Source: Chaetoceros tenuissimus (taxonomy: Eukaryota > Bacillariophyta > Thalassiosirophyceae > Chaetocerotales > Chaetocerotaceae). From it: 64,000 bases of DNA. The position numbers were made by a program, and so were the translations under genes. The stretch lies in the NCBI GenBank assembly GCA_021927905.1, contig BLLK01000062.1, positions 744,001-808,000 of the forward strand, written 5' to 3'. Below the pieces are notes generated by a model. The model did not search any database. It saw only the letters and a list, made by a program, of their open reading frames with translations, and had not been told where the DNA came from. This document shows, one piece after another, positions 20,143 through 30,125 of the stretch; the first letter of the stretch is position 1; each line of letters starts with the position of its first letter.

Positions 20143-21939
20143 TTGTTGTTGCTGCTGCTGCTGTTGTTGTTGCTGCTGTTGTTGCTGCTGTTCGTTTCCT
20201 TCAACTACTCTCTCCCCCCCTTCCTGTGGTTGTTGTTGTAGAGCAGCTACACGATTTTGCAACTGCTGCAACATGCCGGCTTGCTGCTGCAACAAACCAG
20301 CTTGCTGCTGGCATATTTGTAGAATTTGTGAAACGTTTCCTCTCACGTCATGGACGTTTCCTTTCAGGTCATGGAGCTCACGAAAATTTTTGATTTTTTC
20401 TTTACAAGTTTTTCTCTGTGTTTGTGCCCAAGCACAGTAACCTCCATCTGGCCAAGTACGTTGTAGTTTAGAGAGAAATAATTCAACCACCGGATTATTT
20501 GGAAAATTGTGTATCCAATATATCCCATCTTGGATTGCCACTTGTGTAAAGTACGGAATGAGCTGTGTCAAAAAGTGACTTGCTGCAGAACTCTTATCTC
20601 CTTCTGGACCAGATTGTTCTGCCACCCATTCCAAATAATCATCAAATAGAAGGACAGTACATTGATTCATAGACAAAGGCTCACTAGGTCCAGAAATTGA
20701 TGTTCGTGGAACAAAATATTCATCACGACGTGGACGAAAGCCAGCAATAGTGGAAGCCACAGGTATTGAAACCTCGCAACCGTAGCTTTTGTCAAAATTG
20801 TCTTGTTTCGTGGAGTGTTTTGTAAGTGTTCTTACCTCGCTCGGCGTCATTCCTTGAGCTGTGCATAAGTTACTACCAGCTTTTCTCATGTGGGTAGTTT
20901 TTAACCACTTTTGTACACCAGCATCTTCCATCATCTTGTTATACTGATCCCAAGCTGTGTTGTAGGATATATTGAATAGCTTCACATCTCTCCAGTGAAT
21001 TTTGTGTTGTGGTGTGTGCTCCTTTTTTTTAAATGATATTCTCTGCCTTAAATTGTGAAATTTTTGTAGAAGCGAAAATGCTAGAATTCCATGAGGACAA
21101 CGTTCAAAGCGCTTGTGACGAAAGGCTCCAACACCTTCAGTTTTTAAGCTATCATTTTCTTTATTTTTTTTCCGCTGATCCAATGGAGGACAAAGGATGG
21201 CCAGCATCCGTTCATCTCCTGTTGATTGTCTATTATTTGTAATTTCATTCCACTCTTCCCCGTCGAAAGGTGTTTCAATGCCCCATGGCGGCAAGTCTGT
21301 GCTCAAAAAAAGTTTGTCCAGCGTGACCACTTGAGCTTGGTCAAATCTAAGTAGAGTTGTTGTGGTGATGGACCAGCAAACAACCACATCCTCCCAAGAC
21401 TGACCAGTTCTCAATTTATTGAACATCACTTTAGAAATATTTTCTTGAGATATGATATTGAAGGGATTCTTTTCATGTGGATCATTTTGTGCTTCTCTAT
21501 TTTCCAATTTTTGTTTATACTGGACCTTCACATAGTCCAAAACTTGATTTACAACAAGTTTGGTGTCAGCATGTTCCCTTATATTACATTGTGGAGATAA
21601 TGGGCCGCCTTCTCTGTCCGAAAGGTGGTCAACGGCCTTGCAAGTATTTTTCATCGTTTCAAATTTCACGATGCGTTTCTTTTCCTCCGAAAGATAGTAT
21701 GACTCAACGCTAAATTTGTTGACATACTTATTTGCTGCTAACTGGAAAGGCAAGTTGTTTCTGTGCTGATCAACATATTTTTTAAACTTCTTTTCAAGTC
21801 CAGCATAGCAATCATTTGTTTGCACAAGTGGTGCAATTGCTATAGCAAGCTCTCTTGCCTGCTGTTGATGAGATCTAGCAAGTTGAGCTCTGTTAGTAGC
21901 ACCTCTTGTAGCTTCTAAGCGTAGAATTTGGTCTGCCAT
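19585..21939 (-). CDS. Crypton-like tyrosine recombinase with polyglutamine tract
   Basis: 784 residues, single exon from ATG at 21939. The catalytic residues of a tyrosine recombinase can be laid out: box I Arg198 in TTTLLRFDQAQVVTL, box II THMRKAG (His350, Arg352), TKHS (His375) and DKSYG (Tyr386), with Arg-to-His spacing of 23 and His-to-Tyr of 11, as in the family. The following SIPVASTIAGFRPRRDEYF resembles the ending of Ndc10/Crypton-type domains. His is two, not three, residues before the Arg, a deviation to check. After about residue 400 there is a helical region, a polyglutamine tract (about residues 583-640), and a C-terminal domain ending in a basic RKRQRRV that may bind DNA. The gene appears intact. 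Confidence 0.72.
20014..20193 (-). repeat. CAG/CAA trinucleotide repeat (polyglutamine)
   Basis: A run of CTG/TTG triplets on the plus strand encodes more than 30 consecutive glutamines within the recombinase, broken by NENVNH, plus shorter Q-runs nearby. The mixture of CAG and CAA codons suggests selection to keep the tract, as pure CAG would be less stable. Confidence 0.9.
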
Positions 21940-22497
21940 AGTTTGTATTTAATTAATTATGATTACTCTTTGAAGAATTGCATCATATGTGAAGCATTCA
22001 TACCTCTTTTGAGTCATTAACATGTCAAGCATTTTTTGGAATTTTTCCATCGAAAAAATGGTGGAAACGTGACAATTTCATTGGTTACTCCCTCTCTCCT
22101 TCCCTTCTCTTTCATTATATAATCTCCCTATTTACAATCTAAGGAAGTCGTTGCTTCTGCTTTACTTTGATGTTTGCTGATGTTTGTAGGGTTTCTTACC
22201 TGACAACTAAGTGCGTAAGAAATGTCTGATGGCTTACTCGCATCTTGATGGCGGGAAGCATGCTGTGAGGTGCAAAAGTTTAGTAAGTTCAGGCATTTTT
22301 TCCGCGAACAATGGCGCTACTAACCTATGGTTTTATTTTCCAAAAAAAGAAACTAGAGTATCCAACTTGAAAGTTGAGTGTCAAAATTTGGAAGGGCCTG
22401 TGTCATTGTGTGTAAAACTCACTTTTCCCTACCCCTCACAAAACGAGATTTTCTCTCTCTTCCATCAAATAATTTTGCAAAAGTAAAAGGCAGAGAT
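21940..22497. other. Divergent promoter region, recombinase and CFAP20
   Basis: 558 bp between the recombinase (minus) and CFAP20 (plus). It contains an ATTGG (inverted CCAAT) near 22080 followed by a pyrimidine-rich run and TATATAAT near 22116-22123. No coding frame supported. Confidence 0.5.
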
Positions 22498-23302
22498 ATG
22501 TTTCGAAATACATTTCAAAGTGGCTTCCTTTCAATTTTGTATTCCATTGGGTAAGAGAATAACAGAGCATTTCTTTTCTTTTGCGTGCTTCAGTGACTCT
22601 CACCTCCAAATTTTGCTTGAAAGTTCCAAGCCATTGCAAATATGGGATAAAAAAGTTCAAAATGGACACATTAAACGAATAACTGATCCAGATATCAAGA
22701 GCTCTGTTCTAGAAATTATGGGGACCAATGTGTCCACTAATTACATCATGTGTCCTTCCCAGAAAGACCAGACTCTAGGAATAAAACTTCCTTTTTTAGT
22801 GATGATTCTCAAAAATGTAAACAAGTACTTTACTTTTGAAGTTCAGGTTCTTGACGATAAAAATGTGAAGAGACGTTTCCGCGCTTCAAATTACCAGTCC
22901 AGAACAAGCGTAAAGCCATTCATTTGTACAATGCCAATGCAATTGGACGACGGATGGAATCAGATTCAATTCAACCTTTCAGATTTCACACGAAGAGCAT
23001 ACGGTACAAATTACATAGAGACTTTGAGAGTTCAGATTCATGCAAATTGCCGCATCAGAAGAATATATTTCTCGGATCGACTTTACTCAGAAGAGGAACT
23101 TCCTCCTGAGTTTAAATTGTATCTTCCTATGCCAAGTAGCAACAAGCAAAATGAAATAGAACATCAGGTGGAGAATGATACAAATGTTGAAGTGATTATT
23201 GAAAATCAAGAAACTGATGCAAACAATGCCGAAGCAGAAGTTGTTGACGACACAGAGGGGAAAATTGAGGGAGAATTGGGAACTGCATTAGAGACTAAAT
23301 AA
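22498..23302 (+). CDS. CFAP20: CFAP20 / BUG22 family protein
   Basis: Exons 22498-22550 and 22624-23302 (intron 73 bp) give 243 residues. With the first exon included the start reads [20 protein letters not shown], the near-invariant CFAP20 N-terminus. Further blocks are almost unchanged from animals: [68 protein letters not shown] and [19 protein letters not shown]. The family is about 190 residues; this one has an extra acidic tail of about 50 residues after [12 protein letters not shown]20 is an axonemal inner-junction protein and also has nuclear roles. It ends 34 bp from the sigma-factor gene, tail to tail. Confidence 0.97.
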
Positions 23303-23336
23303 GATATACCATAATGAAATCCTAGAAAATTAACAA

Positions 23337-25355
23337 TTATGCTACTGATAAAAGATACTCTTGAAGGCTTTCTGCATCATCTGCTTCTCGTAATTTCTTT
23401 AGACATCCAGCTGCTAGTTGCTGCGCGCGTGCTTGACTGATTCCCATTGCTTCAGCGCAGTCCTTGATTGTCCTCATTCTTCCATCATTGAGTCCATATC
23501 GAAGGCGTATTAATCTTGCTTCACGTGGATCAAGGTTACGTACAATTGCAGCAATCACATCTGCTCGGACGTGTAATCTTTCAACGAGATCAACGTCATC
23601 CATGAGGTTCTTATCATTGCTGAGAGCTTCGTATTCACCCTCAACAACACCGCTTCGACCTTTTGTCTCGTACTGATAATCCAAGCTTAGTACATTCTTT
23701 GCTCTTCTCATTTTTCTCATTACTTGCTTGACAGTTTCTACATCGATACCGCTTCTCTCTGAGATTTCTTCATCTGTTGGTTTGTATGAAGCATCGTTTG
23801 CACCGAATTCCATTTGCAAGTCAGCAATAGATGTTTGAATTTTATTGTACTTGGTCTTTTCACGGAGTGGAACGGAAATAGTGTCACTGACATTGCTATT
23901 TCCCAGAACTCCCTTGATCCATATTGTTGCATATGTACTAAATCGGAGTCCTCGAGATGGATCGAACAACTCAGCTGCTCTCAATAGACCAAGAGAGCCT
24001 TCTTGGACCATTTCTTCGTAAGAAATTCCATTCTTACCTACAGCATCTTTGGCAGCACTTCCACTCATTCCCATTCTTGCTCTCACAACAGCATGGACGA
24101 GTCCCATGTTTGCCATTACTAGCTTGTTCTTGGCCTTTCTATAGTCACTGACTAAGCGACGTAGCTGCTTTGGGGACTCTAGCTTGGCTAGTTCTGCCCA
24201 TTCCTGTCGAGTAATGTCTCTTCCATTTTCATTTTCAAATTTTGATTTGATATTGTGCAACTCTACGCCTCGCTGAATGATGCGAGCAAGTTGCAACTCT
24301 TCTTCGTGAGAAACTCTGCCAGATCTGTTGGAATCTAATGATTTTTTCGAAGTTGCATGGTGTTGCATATTACTAGATTCCATTGCTGCTTTTCGAGCCT
24401 TCATTATTGTTGAAACATTCTTAGATGGAATCTTGGATACTGCCGCACGACTTTGCTGTGCATCAGTTGCAGTGTTCCTTGTTGCTGTGGATTTTCTAGT
24501 ATTCCTTTGTAACCTCTGCTTTTGCTCTACGTTTGACGTATGCATGGAATCATCTCGATTCAAGACAGAAGTTGCAAGTTCCGGTAGCTGAGATGGCATG
24601 GCACTCATTGCAACCATTTCTACTGCACTTGGGCCGTTTCCTCGGGAATCATGGTGCACTCCTGTATTTATAGATCTTTTCTTTTTTTGTTCATGGTGAA
24701 GGTCCATAAATTCAATGGTAGCAGCATCACTAGTATTTCCTCTAGCCATTGCTCTAACTTTTGCAGCCTCAACTTGCAATTGGAGTTCCATATCTGGTAT
24801 ATCACTACCAAGAGATGTTCGGAAAGAGTTTATAGAAGGTAAATTTTCCTCTACTCTTGAGGAGATGAAGGCATCTTGAGGGGACTCTTCGAGGTTCTCA
24901 AATTGATCAAGGGAAAGCTCTCCATCAAAAAGATTTTTCCACGAATCCTTGTTGGAATCACCACCCAAAAATGATTTTCGTATCCTGAAAGGTCTGTTAT
25001 CCTTTAGATCTGAAGAAACTCCATCAACTTTACTTTTCGATCGTTGTTTGTGTATCTTTCTCGCTTCATTGAGAAGAGCTAATGCATTCCCATTTCCACT
25101 AGAAAGCTGATTGAAATGAGTTCCTCCACTTTTGCCATTGATAGCGATTGCATCCACAGAAACAAGACCTAATGATAGAGCTACAAGCGAAGAAAATTTC
25201 CTAGAAATCTTGCTTGATTTAGCATATCTTACATCGTGGTCTTCATGATGCAAAGGTTTGTTTACACAAGAAGAATCCGCATGTACATCGTTCTCAGTGT
25301 AATCGCCCATTTTCGAAAGTGACTCTGTTCTTTTAGAATATGTACTTCTTTTCAT
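23337..25355 (-). CDS. Sigma-70 type factor for plastid RNA polymerase
   Basis: 672 residues from the first in-frame ATG (25355); the frame is open to 25409 only from a TTG. The C-terminal third is a primary-type sigma factor: region 2 with ANMGLVHAVVRARM, EEMVQEGSLGLLRAAELFD and LRFSTYATIWIKGVL; region 3 with PTDEEISERSGIDVETV; region 4 with LDPREARLIRLRYGL and IKDCAEAMGISQARAQQL. It would direct the plastid-encoded polymerase to promoters. The first 330 residues are Ser/Asn-rich and poorly structured. A hydrophobic stretch (SSLVALSLGLVSVDAIAI) that looks like a signal peptide lies about 60 residues in, so either the start is wrong, an upstream exon is missing, or targeting is unusual. Confidence 0.9.
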   Translation of the reverse strand: MKRSTYSKRTESLSKMGDYTENDVHADSSCVNKPLHHEDHDVRYAKSSKISRKFSSLVALSLGLVSVDAIAINGKSGGTHFNQLSSGNGNALALLNEARKIHKQRSKSKVDGVSSDLKDNRPFRIRKSFLGGDSNKDSWKNLFDGELSLDQFENLEESPQDAFISSRVEENLPSINSFRTSLGSDIPDMELQLQVEAAKVRAMARGNTSDAATIEFMDLHHEQKKKRSINTGVHHDSRGNGPSAVEMVAMSAMPSQLPELATSVLNRDDSMHTSNVEQKQRLQRNTRKSTATRNTATDAQQSRAAVSKIPSKNVSTIMKARKAAMESSNMQHHATSKKSLDSNRSGRVSHEEELQLARIIQRGVELHNIKSKFENENGRDITRQEWAELAKLESPKQLRRLVSDYRKAKNKLVMANMGLVHAVVRARMGMSGSAAKDAVGKNGISYEEMVQEGSLGLLRAAELFDPSRGLRFSTYATIWIKGVLGNSNVSDTISVPLREKTKYNKIQTSIADLQMEFGANDASYKPTDEEISERSGIDVETVKQVMRKMRRAKNVLSLDYQYETKGRSGVVEGEYEALSNDKNLMDDVDLVERLHVRADVIAAIVRNLDPREARLIRLRYGLNDGRMRTIKDCAEAMGISQARAQQLAAGCLKKLREADDAESLQEYLLSVA

Positions 25356-25905
25356 TATTGATGAACTGTTAAAGTGTTTTTTATGCAGATGATAATGGAA
25401 GATTTCCAATGATACAGCTTATTAACAAGCTGGTAATGCAGTGAATTGATGATGGTTTTCTTCAACGTGGTCTTGATGATGACGAAAGGCACAGATCAAC
25501 CTTCTGTTTCGGGAAGTTTGCACAGGGGGATTGACTCAGATTTTTTAATGGCTATGATGAGAACCCTATTTTATTTTACACTTTCCTTCCCCTTTCTTTC
25601 TATTTTGTACTTATAAGAACTCTAATTGTGAGGGGAAGCAATCTTTGAGTACGGTAGACTCTAGTGACAACTTCCTTTAGCAATCACAAAGTCAAGCAGT
25701 AAGGTAGGCACTTCATCACCTCATTGTTATCTAGATAGGTTCTATTTGAACGCAATCATATAAGTGCAAGGTTATACTTGACTTCTCAGTTTTTGGAGAA
25801 AGTGGAAAGCTTTGAGGGTTTGTTTTAATAGCATCAAATATTCAATCACCCAAACGAAGAAATCTTGGGGAATCTTTTGACATATCCATAAATAATTGAG
25901 ATACA
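25356..25905. other. Divergent promoter region, sigma factor and CDPK
   Basis: 550 bp between divergent genes. A missing first exon of the sigma-factor gene could lie here. No repeat or RNA gene seen. Confidence 0.45.
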
Positions 25906-28397
25906 ATGGGGAATTACAACTGTAAATGCAATCGAGGAGGTGCAGTCATAGAAGAAGGGATGCCCTTGACACAGCGAGAAAATATGGCTACATGGCTTCG
26001 CTCTGATATACCTTTGACTGATGTTTATGATATCGAAGAAACCCTTGGTCAAGGACACATGGGTGAAGTATACAAAGTCAAACGAAAAGTTGAAAATAGA
26101 GGACTGCACAACGCCGAAACGAGAGAGAAATCAGAAAAAGTTGTTGAGGTACCCTTAGATGTAATGATTGAGATGGATCATTCATCACATAGGTCTGTTA
26201 ATGGATCAATACATTCATCTGCTCGGTCTTTGAGGTCAAATCCTTTCAACAGGAGGAAGAAATCAATCCAAAAAAGAAACAAAGAGAAATTGAAGAACGT
26301 GAATAAGGAAAAAGATTCAGGGAGAGAGCACTCTTCGTCCTCCTTGGGTGCTTCAGATGGCAATCTTCCATCTACTCCAACTACAAAGCCTAAATCTATT
26401 TTGAAGAATCCATTGGATATTGCTCCAGAAGAGCTTCAGAGGCTTGCTCAATTAAATTTGGACTCGGATTACATGAATAATGATGATGATATCCCTCCTC
26501 TTGGTCTGAAGAAGAATGGTAGCTATACAAATCTGAAAGATGCTGGAGGTTCAACTGATACCAGTTCGGATACTGATTCCAAATCTACACCATCTTTTCA
26601 ACACAAAGACAGCAGATTACTACATCCGACATTTTCTCCAATCAGTGATTGCTTTGAACCATCAGAGAGTTATGATGATATTTCACAGGGCGAAGGAGTT
26701 CTTGTAGGTGGTAGTGATCATGTCAGCAGTGACAATGTAGATGCAGAGTCTGATGATGAGAAGAAGAAGAAATGGGTACCAAGGAGAAAGATTCGCTTTC
26801 AGAGAATCTATGCATGTAAGACAATCGGGACGGAAAAGATTAAAGAAGATCAACTGCATGAGCTCCTCAATGAAATTTATATGATGAGAAAGATGGGTAA
26901 GTGAGGTGATTAAGTCTATGAAAAATCTCAGAAGTAGAGATGTGAATCATGCTTGTACTCATTTGAATATCTCATCTTCTTTGAATAGATCATCCATACA
27001 TAATCAGACTTTATGAGGTGTATCAAGTGAAGAGGAAAATCTGGCTTGTTATGGATCTTTGTACAGGTGGAAACTTGACAACAAGGAAACTTGGAGAGCC
27101 TCAAGTGGCCGTCGTTGCAGAACAAATCCTCAGAGCTTTGGCATATATGCATAGGAGAGGAATCTGTCATCGAGACCTCAAGATGGAGAATATACTCTAT
27201 GAAAACACTGCGGATGACTCTTCTATCCGGCTGATTGACTTTGGACTCTCTCAAACATATAATGAGAGTGATAAGAAACAAATGGGTGCAGCTTACACAA
27301 TGAGTCCAGAGATAGCCAGCCAAACCGGAGAGTACACGGAAAAAAGCGATGTTTGGTCAATTGGAGTGATTGTTTGGATATTACTAGCTGGAGACTACCC
27401 TTTCATGAAAACTGATGACGATCTCTCAAACGAAACAAAGAAGAAGCGGCTAATCAATGCGCAATATGAATTTGGTATTACTTGGAGAGGGAGAGGTATC
27501 AGCGATGAAGCAAAAAGGTTTGTCAGTGGGTGCCTCAAGAAGAATCCAGATGAAAGATGGAGTGCAATTGAAGCACTGGAATACCTCCAAGACGAGTGGA
27601 TTCCAAAGCTCGAAGAAAAGGGAGCATTGGAAGTTGAACAAGAGACTAAGCGGCTTGCTGCGCTACCAAAGAAAGATTCTCCAAAGAGACGAGTTCAAGA
27701 AATGAAGGTTAAAGATCGTTGTGCAGTGCTGACAAAAACACATGCATCGAAAATGAAAAAGTCAGAGATGGTTCTAGATCATGATGTCATGGATGATTTA
27801 GTCAAGTATGCCGAATATGGGTTGTTGAAAAAGACAGCATTGATTGCACTTGCGAATACAATGGATAGAAAAGATGTTGGGAAGTTGTCCGAAATTTTCC
27901 TCATGGTAGACACCGAGCAAACTGGCACTATTAGTCCAGATGAATTTAAACAGGTACTTGTGAAGCTAAACATCCCCGACTTGAACGATGATAGAATATT
28001 GGAAATATTTAACGGCATTGACCATGACAGATCTGGACAAATCCATTTTGCAGAATTTCTTGCTGCACTAGTTGAAGGAGAAGGACTTGTGACAGAAGAA
28101 CGTCTCGCTGATGCTTTTGATCGAATTGATCACGAAGGCAAAGGCTATATCTCTCACGAAAATCTTAAGAAAATTCTAGGAGAGAATTATTCCAAGGAGA
28201 CTGTGGATCGTATGATAGAAGAAGGAGATTTCAAAAAGAATGGGCGTGTGGAGTTTGATGAATTTGCCCACCTTTTCTACGAAGACAAGAAAATAGAGAT
28301 GTCAGAGGAAAATGAATCTTCTCTACGCTCGCTTACTGATGTAGAAAATAGCGAGGATAATGAAGGAGGAAGCACAGAATCGGATAAAAATACATGA
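25906..28397 (+). CDS. Calcium-dependent protein kinase with large N-lobe insertion
   Basis: Exons 25906-26896 and 26989-28397 (intron 92 bp) give 799 residues. The start MGNYNCKC fits N-myristoylation at Gly2 plus palmitoylation of Cys6/Cys8, so it is probably membrane-bound. The glycine loop LGQGHMGEVYKV is at 48-58, but the ATP-binding Lys (YACKTIG, Lys305) comes only after about 240 inserted, Ser/Asp-rich residues. Catalytic loop HRDLKMEN (from 391), DFGLS, activation segment AAYTMSPEI and DVWSIGVIVWILL follow. Four C-terminal EF-hands are visible: DTEQTGTISPDE, DHDRSGQIHFAE, DHEGKGYISHEN (Asn in place of the last Glu) and DFKKNGRVEFDE. Calcium binding would release the kinase from its junction segment. 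Confidence 0.93.
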
Positions 28398-28734
28398 AAT
28401 AGATGAAAAACTCTCAAGAGTTATTGTTTGATCGATGATACATATTCATAGCACCAGTAGTATTATAATGTTTAATAAGTTACACTTCGTTTCCAGCCTC
28501 TGTATCAGTGAAGATTATATGACGAATCATTACTTCTATAACTTTCTATCAAAGTAAAATCAAGGATTTAGAATTGTGATCACTGACGTATTGACGGTGT
28601 GATGTGAGAGCGCGCCAAAAAGTATCTCCACACAACAGAAACAACTCATCTTATTCAAAAGATTTTTAGATACAATATCAACTACGGACTACACATCACC
28701 ATCATCTTTTCATACTCAAACCCCTCCTGTACTT
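28398..28734. other. Intergenic, tandem genes
   Basis: 337 bp between the CDPK stop and the next plus-strand gene. It contains a pyrimidine-rich leader just before the ATG; nothing else stands out. Confidence 0.5.
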
Positions 28735-30078
28735 ATGAAGCTATCAAACTCTGCATTACTAGTCCTTTTTGCTTCCAACAAGGGAGCCTTTGCATTCTCA
28801 CCAAGTCATTGTAGAGCATTCGGTGTATCAAAAACTGCCCAAACACAAACTGGAGTATTGACATCTTTCGCAGCAGCAAAAGACGACGAGGAAGATGAGT
28901 CACCATTCAATCCATATGCAGATCCAAATTACCCAGAACTTGAATTTGTAAATTATGACGATCCAGAGTATGCTGTAGACCAAGGAGACGAATTCTTTGC
29001 GGCTAGCACTAAAGATACAACGGAGGAAGAGGTCGAAGCTATGCGCGAAGAGCGTCGTAGAAGAAATGATGAATATCAATTTGAAACATATCATGCAGAG
29101 TGTCTTAAGAGTGGAGAAGAATTCAAGGGAGAATGGACTGTATATCGAACTAGTACTTTCATGGGAGTTGACGAAGAAGGAGCAAGGCCTAGATTTAAGA
29201 AAGAAGAGAACGTTTTAAATGTTGTTTCCACTGGAAAGAAGATTTTTTTGGAAGCTCCAGAAGATGGGTTTGAATTCCGTGTAGATGGTGAAAGAATTGT
29301 ACACGAGGAAAGATTGGCCGTGCAGGCAGATTTTGAAGAGGATGAAGAGTGGGAAGCTGTTTTGGCTGCATCAAAAGATATTGAGGATGGTCATGAAGTA
29401 GTTAGCAAGACATATGTTCCAAAAGAAATGAATTCTTTTGACTTTCGTGGACCTGCTGGTATAATGTGTGTAGGAAATTGCTATACAGTAAGTGATGTTG
29501 TCCCTCTCAAGGACGAACATGGCGATTCTTATGAAGGGCCATGGAAGGAATATAGAAGTGAAATTGGAATGCAATATAAAAGAATGCGTTTCCGTGTCAA
29601 GTGGGATTACAGAGTGAAGGATCATGAAATGGATCAAGAACATCCTCCTCTTCATCTTCATTCCATTATTGTTTGCCGTGAAACCAGAGAGCGTTGGCCA
29701 CGTTACATGACTAACAAGAATGTTGATGAGTCAGTAGGTGAAAAACTTTTCGGTGCTCCAGGAGCACAAGGTGGATTATTTGATCCTCCACCAGTAGGAG
29801 GAGAGGACCAAGCAATGAAATATATGAAGCTTGACTTGGAAGGTGGTGCCACAATCTTATTCCCTCATCAGATTGATCAAGATCCTGAGGCTCACGATGG
29901 CAATGGTTGGGTGAAGACTTTGGACTGGAGCCCAGGAATGCTCAGATATCAGGCGGATAAGAAGATCAAAGGAGGAAAGGAAGTACGTGGCTTGAGAACC
30001 TTGGAACTGACTGAAATTAGAGCTGCTGATGCAGAGAGATGGAGGCCAAATGACGATGGGACAGACATGAGACAATAA
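28735..30078 (+). CDS. Plastid-targeted protein of unknown function
   Basis: 447 residues, one exon. The N-terminus MKLSNSALLVLFASNKGAF continues into AFAFSPSHCR, a classical plastid entry motif. After an acidic linker (DDEEDESPFNPYADPNYPE) comes EFKGEWTVYRTSTFMG, which looks like the first strand of a calycin/lipocalin-like barrel, and the rest alternates short strands, including SFDFRGPAGIMCVGNCYTV and MQYKRMRFRVKWDYRV. I do not recognise the family. It converges with the alpha/beta hydrolase gene, whose stop lies 47 bp away. Confidence 0.82.
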   Translation: MKLSNSALLVLFASNKGAFAFSPSHCRAFGVSKTAQTQTGVLTSFAAAKDDEEDESPFNPYADPNYPELEFVNYDDPEYAVDQGDEFFAASTKDTTEEEVEAMREERRRRNDEYQFETYHAECLKSGEEFKGEWTVYRTSTFMGVDEEGARPRFKKEENVLNVVSTGKKIFLEAPEDGFEFRVDGERIVHEERLAVQADFEEDEEWEAVLAASKDIEDGHEVVSKTYVPKEMNSFDFRGPAGIMCVGNCYTVSDVVPLKDEHGDSYEGPWKEYRSEIGMQYKRMRFRVKWDYRVKDHEMDQEHPPLHLHSIIVCRETRERWPRYMTNKNVDESVGEKLFGAPGAQGGLFDPPPVGGEDQAMKYMKLDLEGGATILFPHQIDQDPEAHDGNGWVKTLDWSPGMLRYQADKKIKGGKEVRGLRTLELTEIRAADAERWRPNDDGTDMRQ

Positions 30079-30125
30079 ATTAAATGAATTGTGTCTAAAT
30101 ATGGTCTTGAAAATCTGTAACCTAT

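Larger units (their letters stand above)
18867..21939. mobile_element. Candidate Crypton-type element with RusA-like cargo
   Basis: A tyrosine recombinase gene of Crypton type and a RusA-like nuclease gene face each other, flanked by ordinary host genes (TALE homeobox, CFAP20). Cryptons are DNA transposons that move with a tyrosine recombinase and lack long terminal repeats, so the limits cannot be set from one copy. I give only the span of the two genes. Whether the RusA gene belongs to the element or is a neighbour is inference. Confidence 0.4.

Noticed and set aside
20014-20393. Plus-strand frames of poly-Leu and poly-Ala/Val
   Set aside because: They are the reverse reading of the CAG/CAA tract in the recombinase gene.
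18480-22090. Terminal inverted repeat around the RusA/Crypton island
   Set aside because: The only match I found (GTCAC..TTTCCAC near 18486 and, inverted, near 22065) is about 12 bases with a gap, which chance explains.
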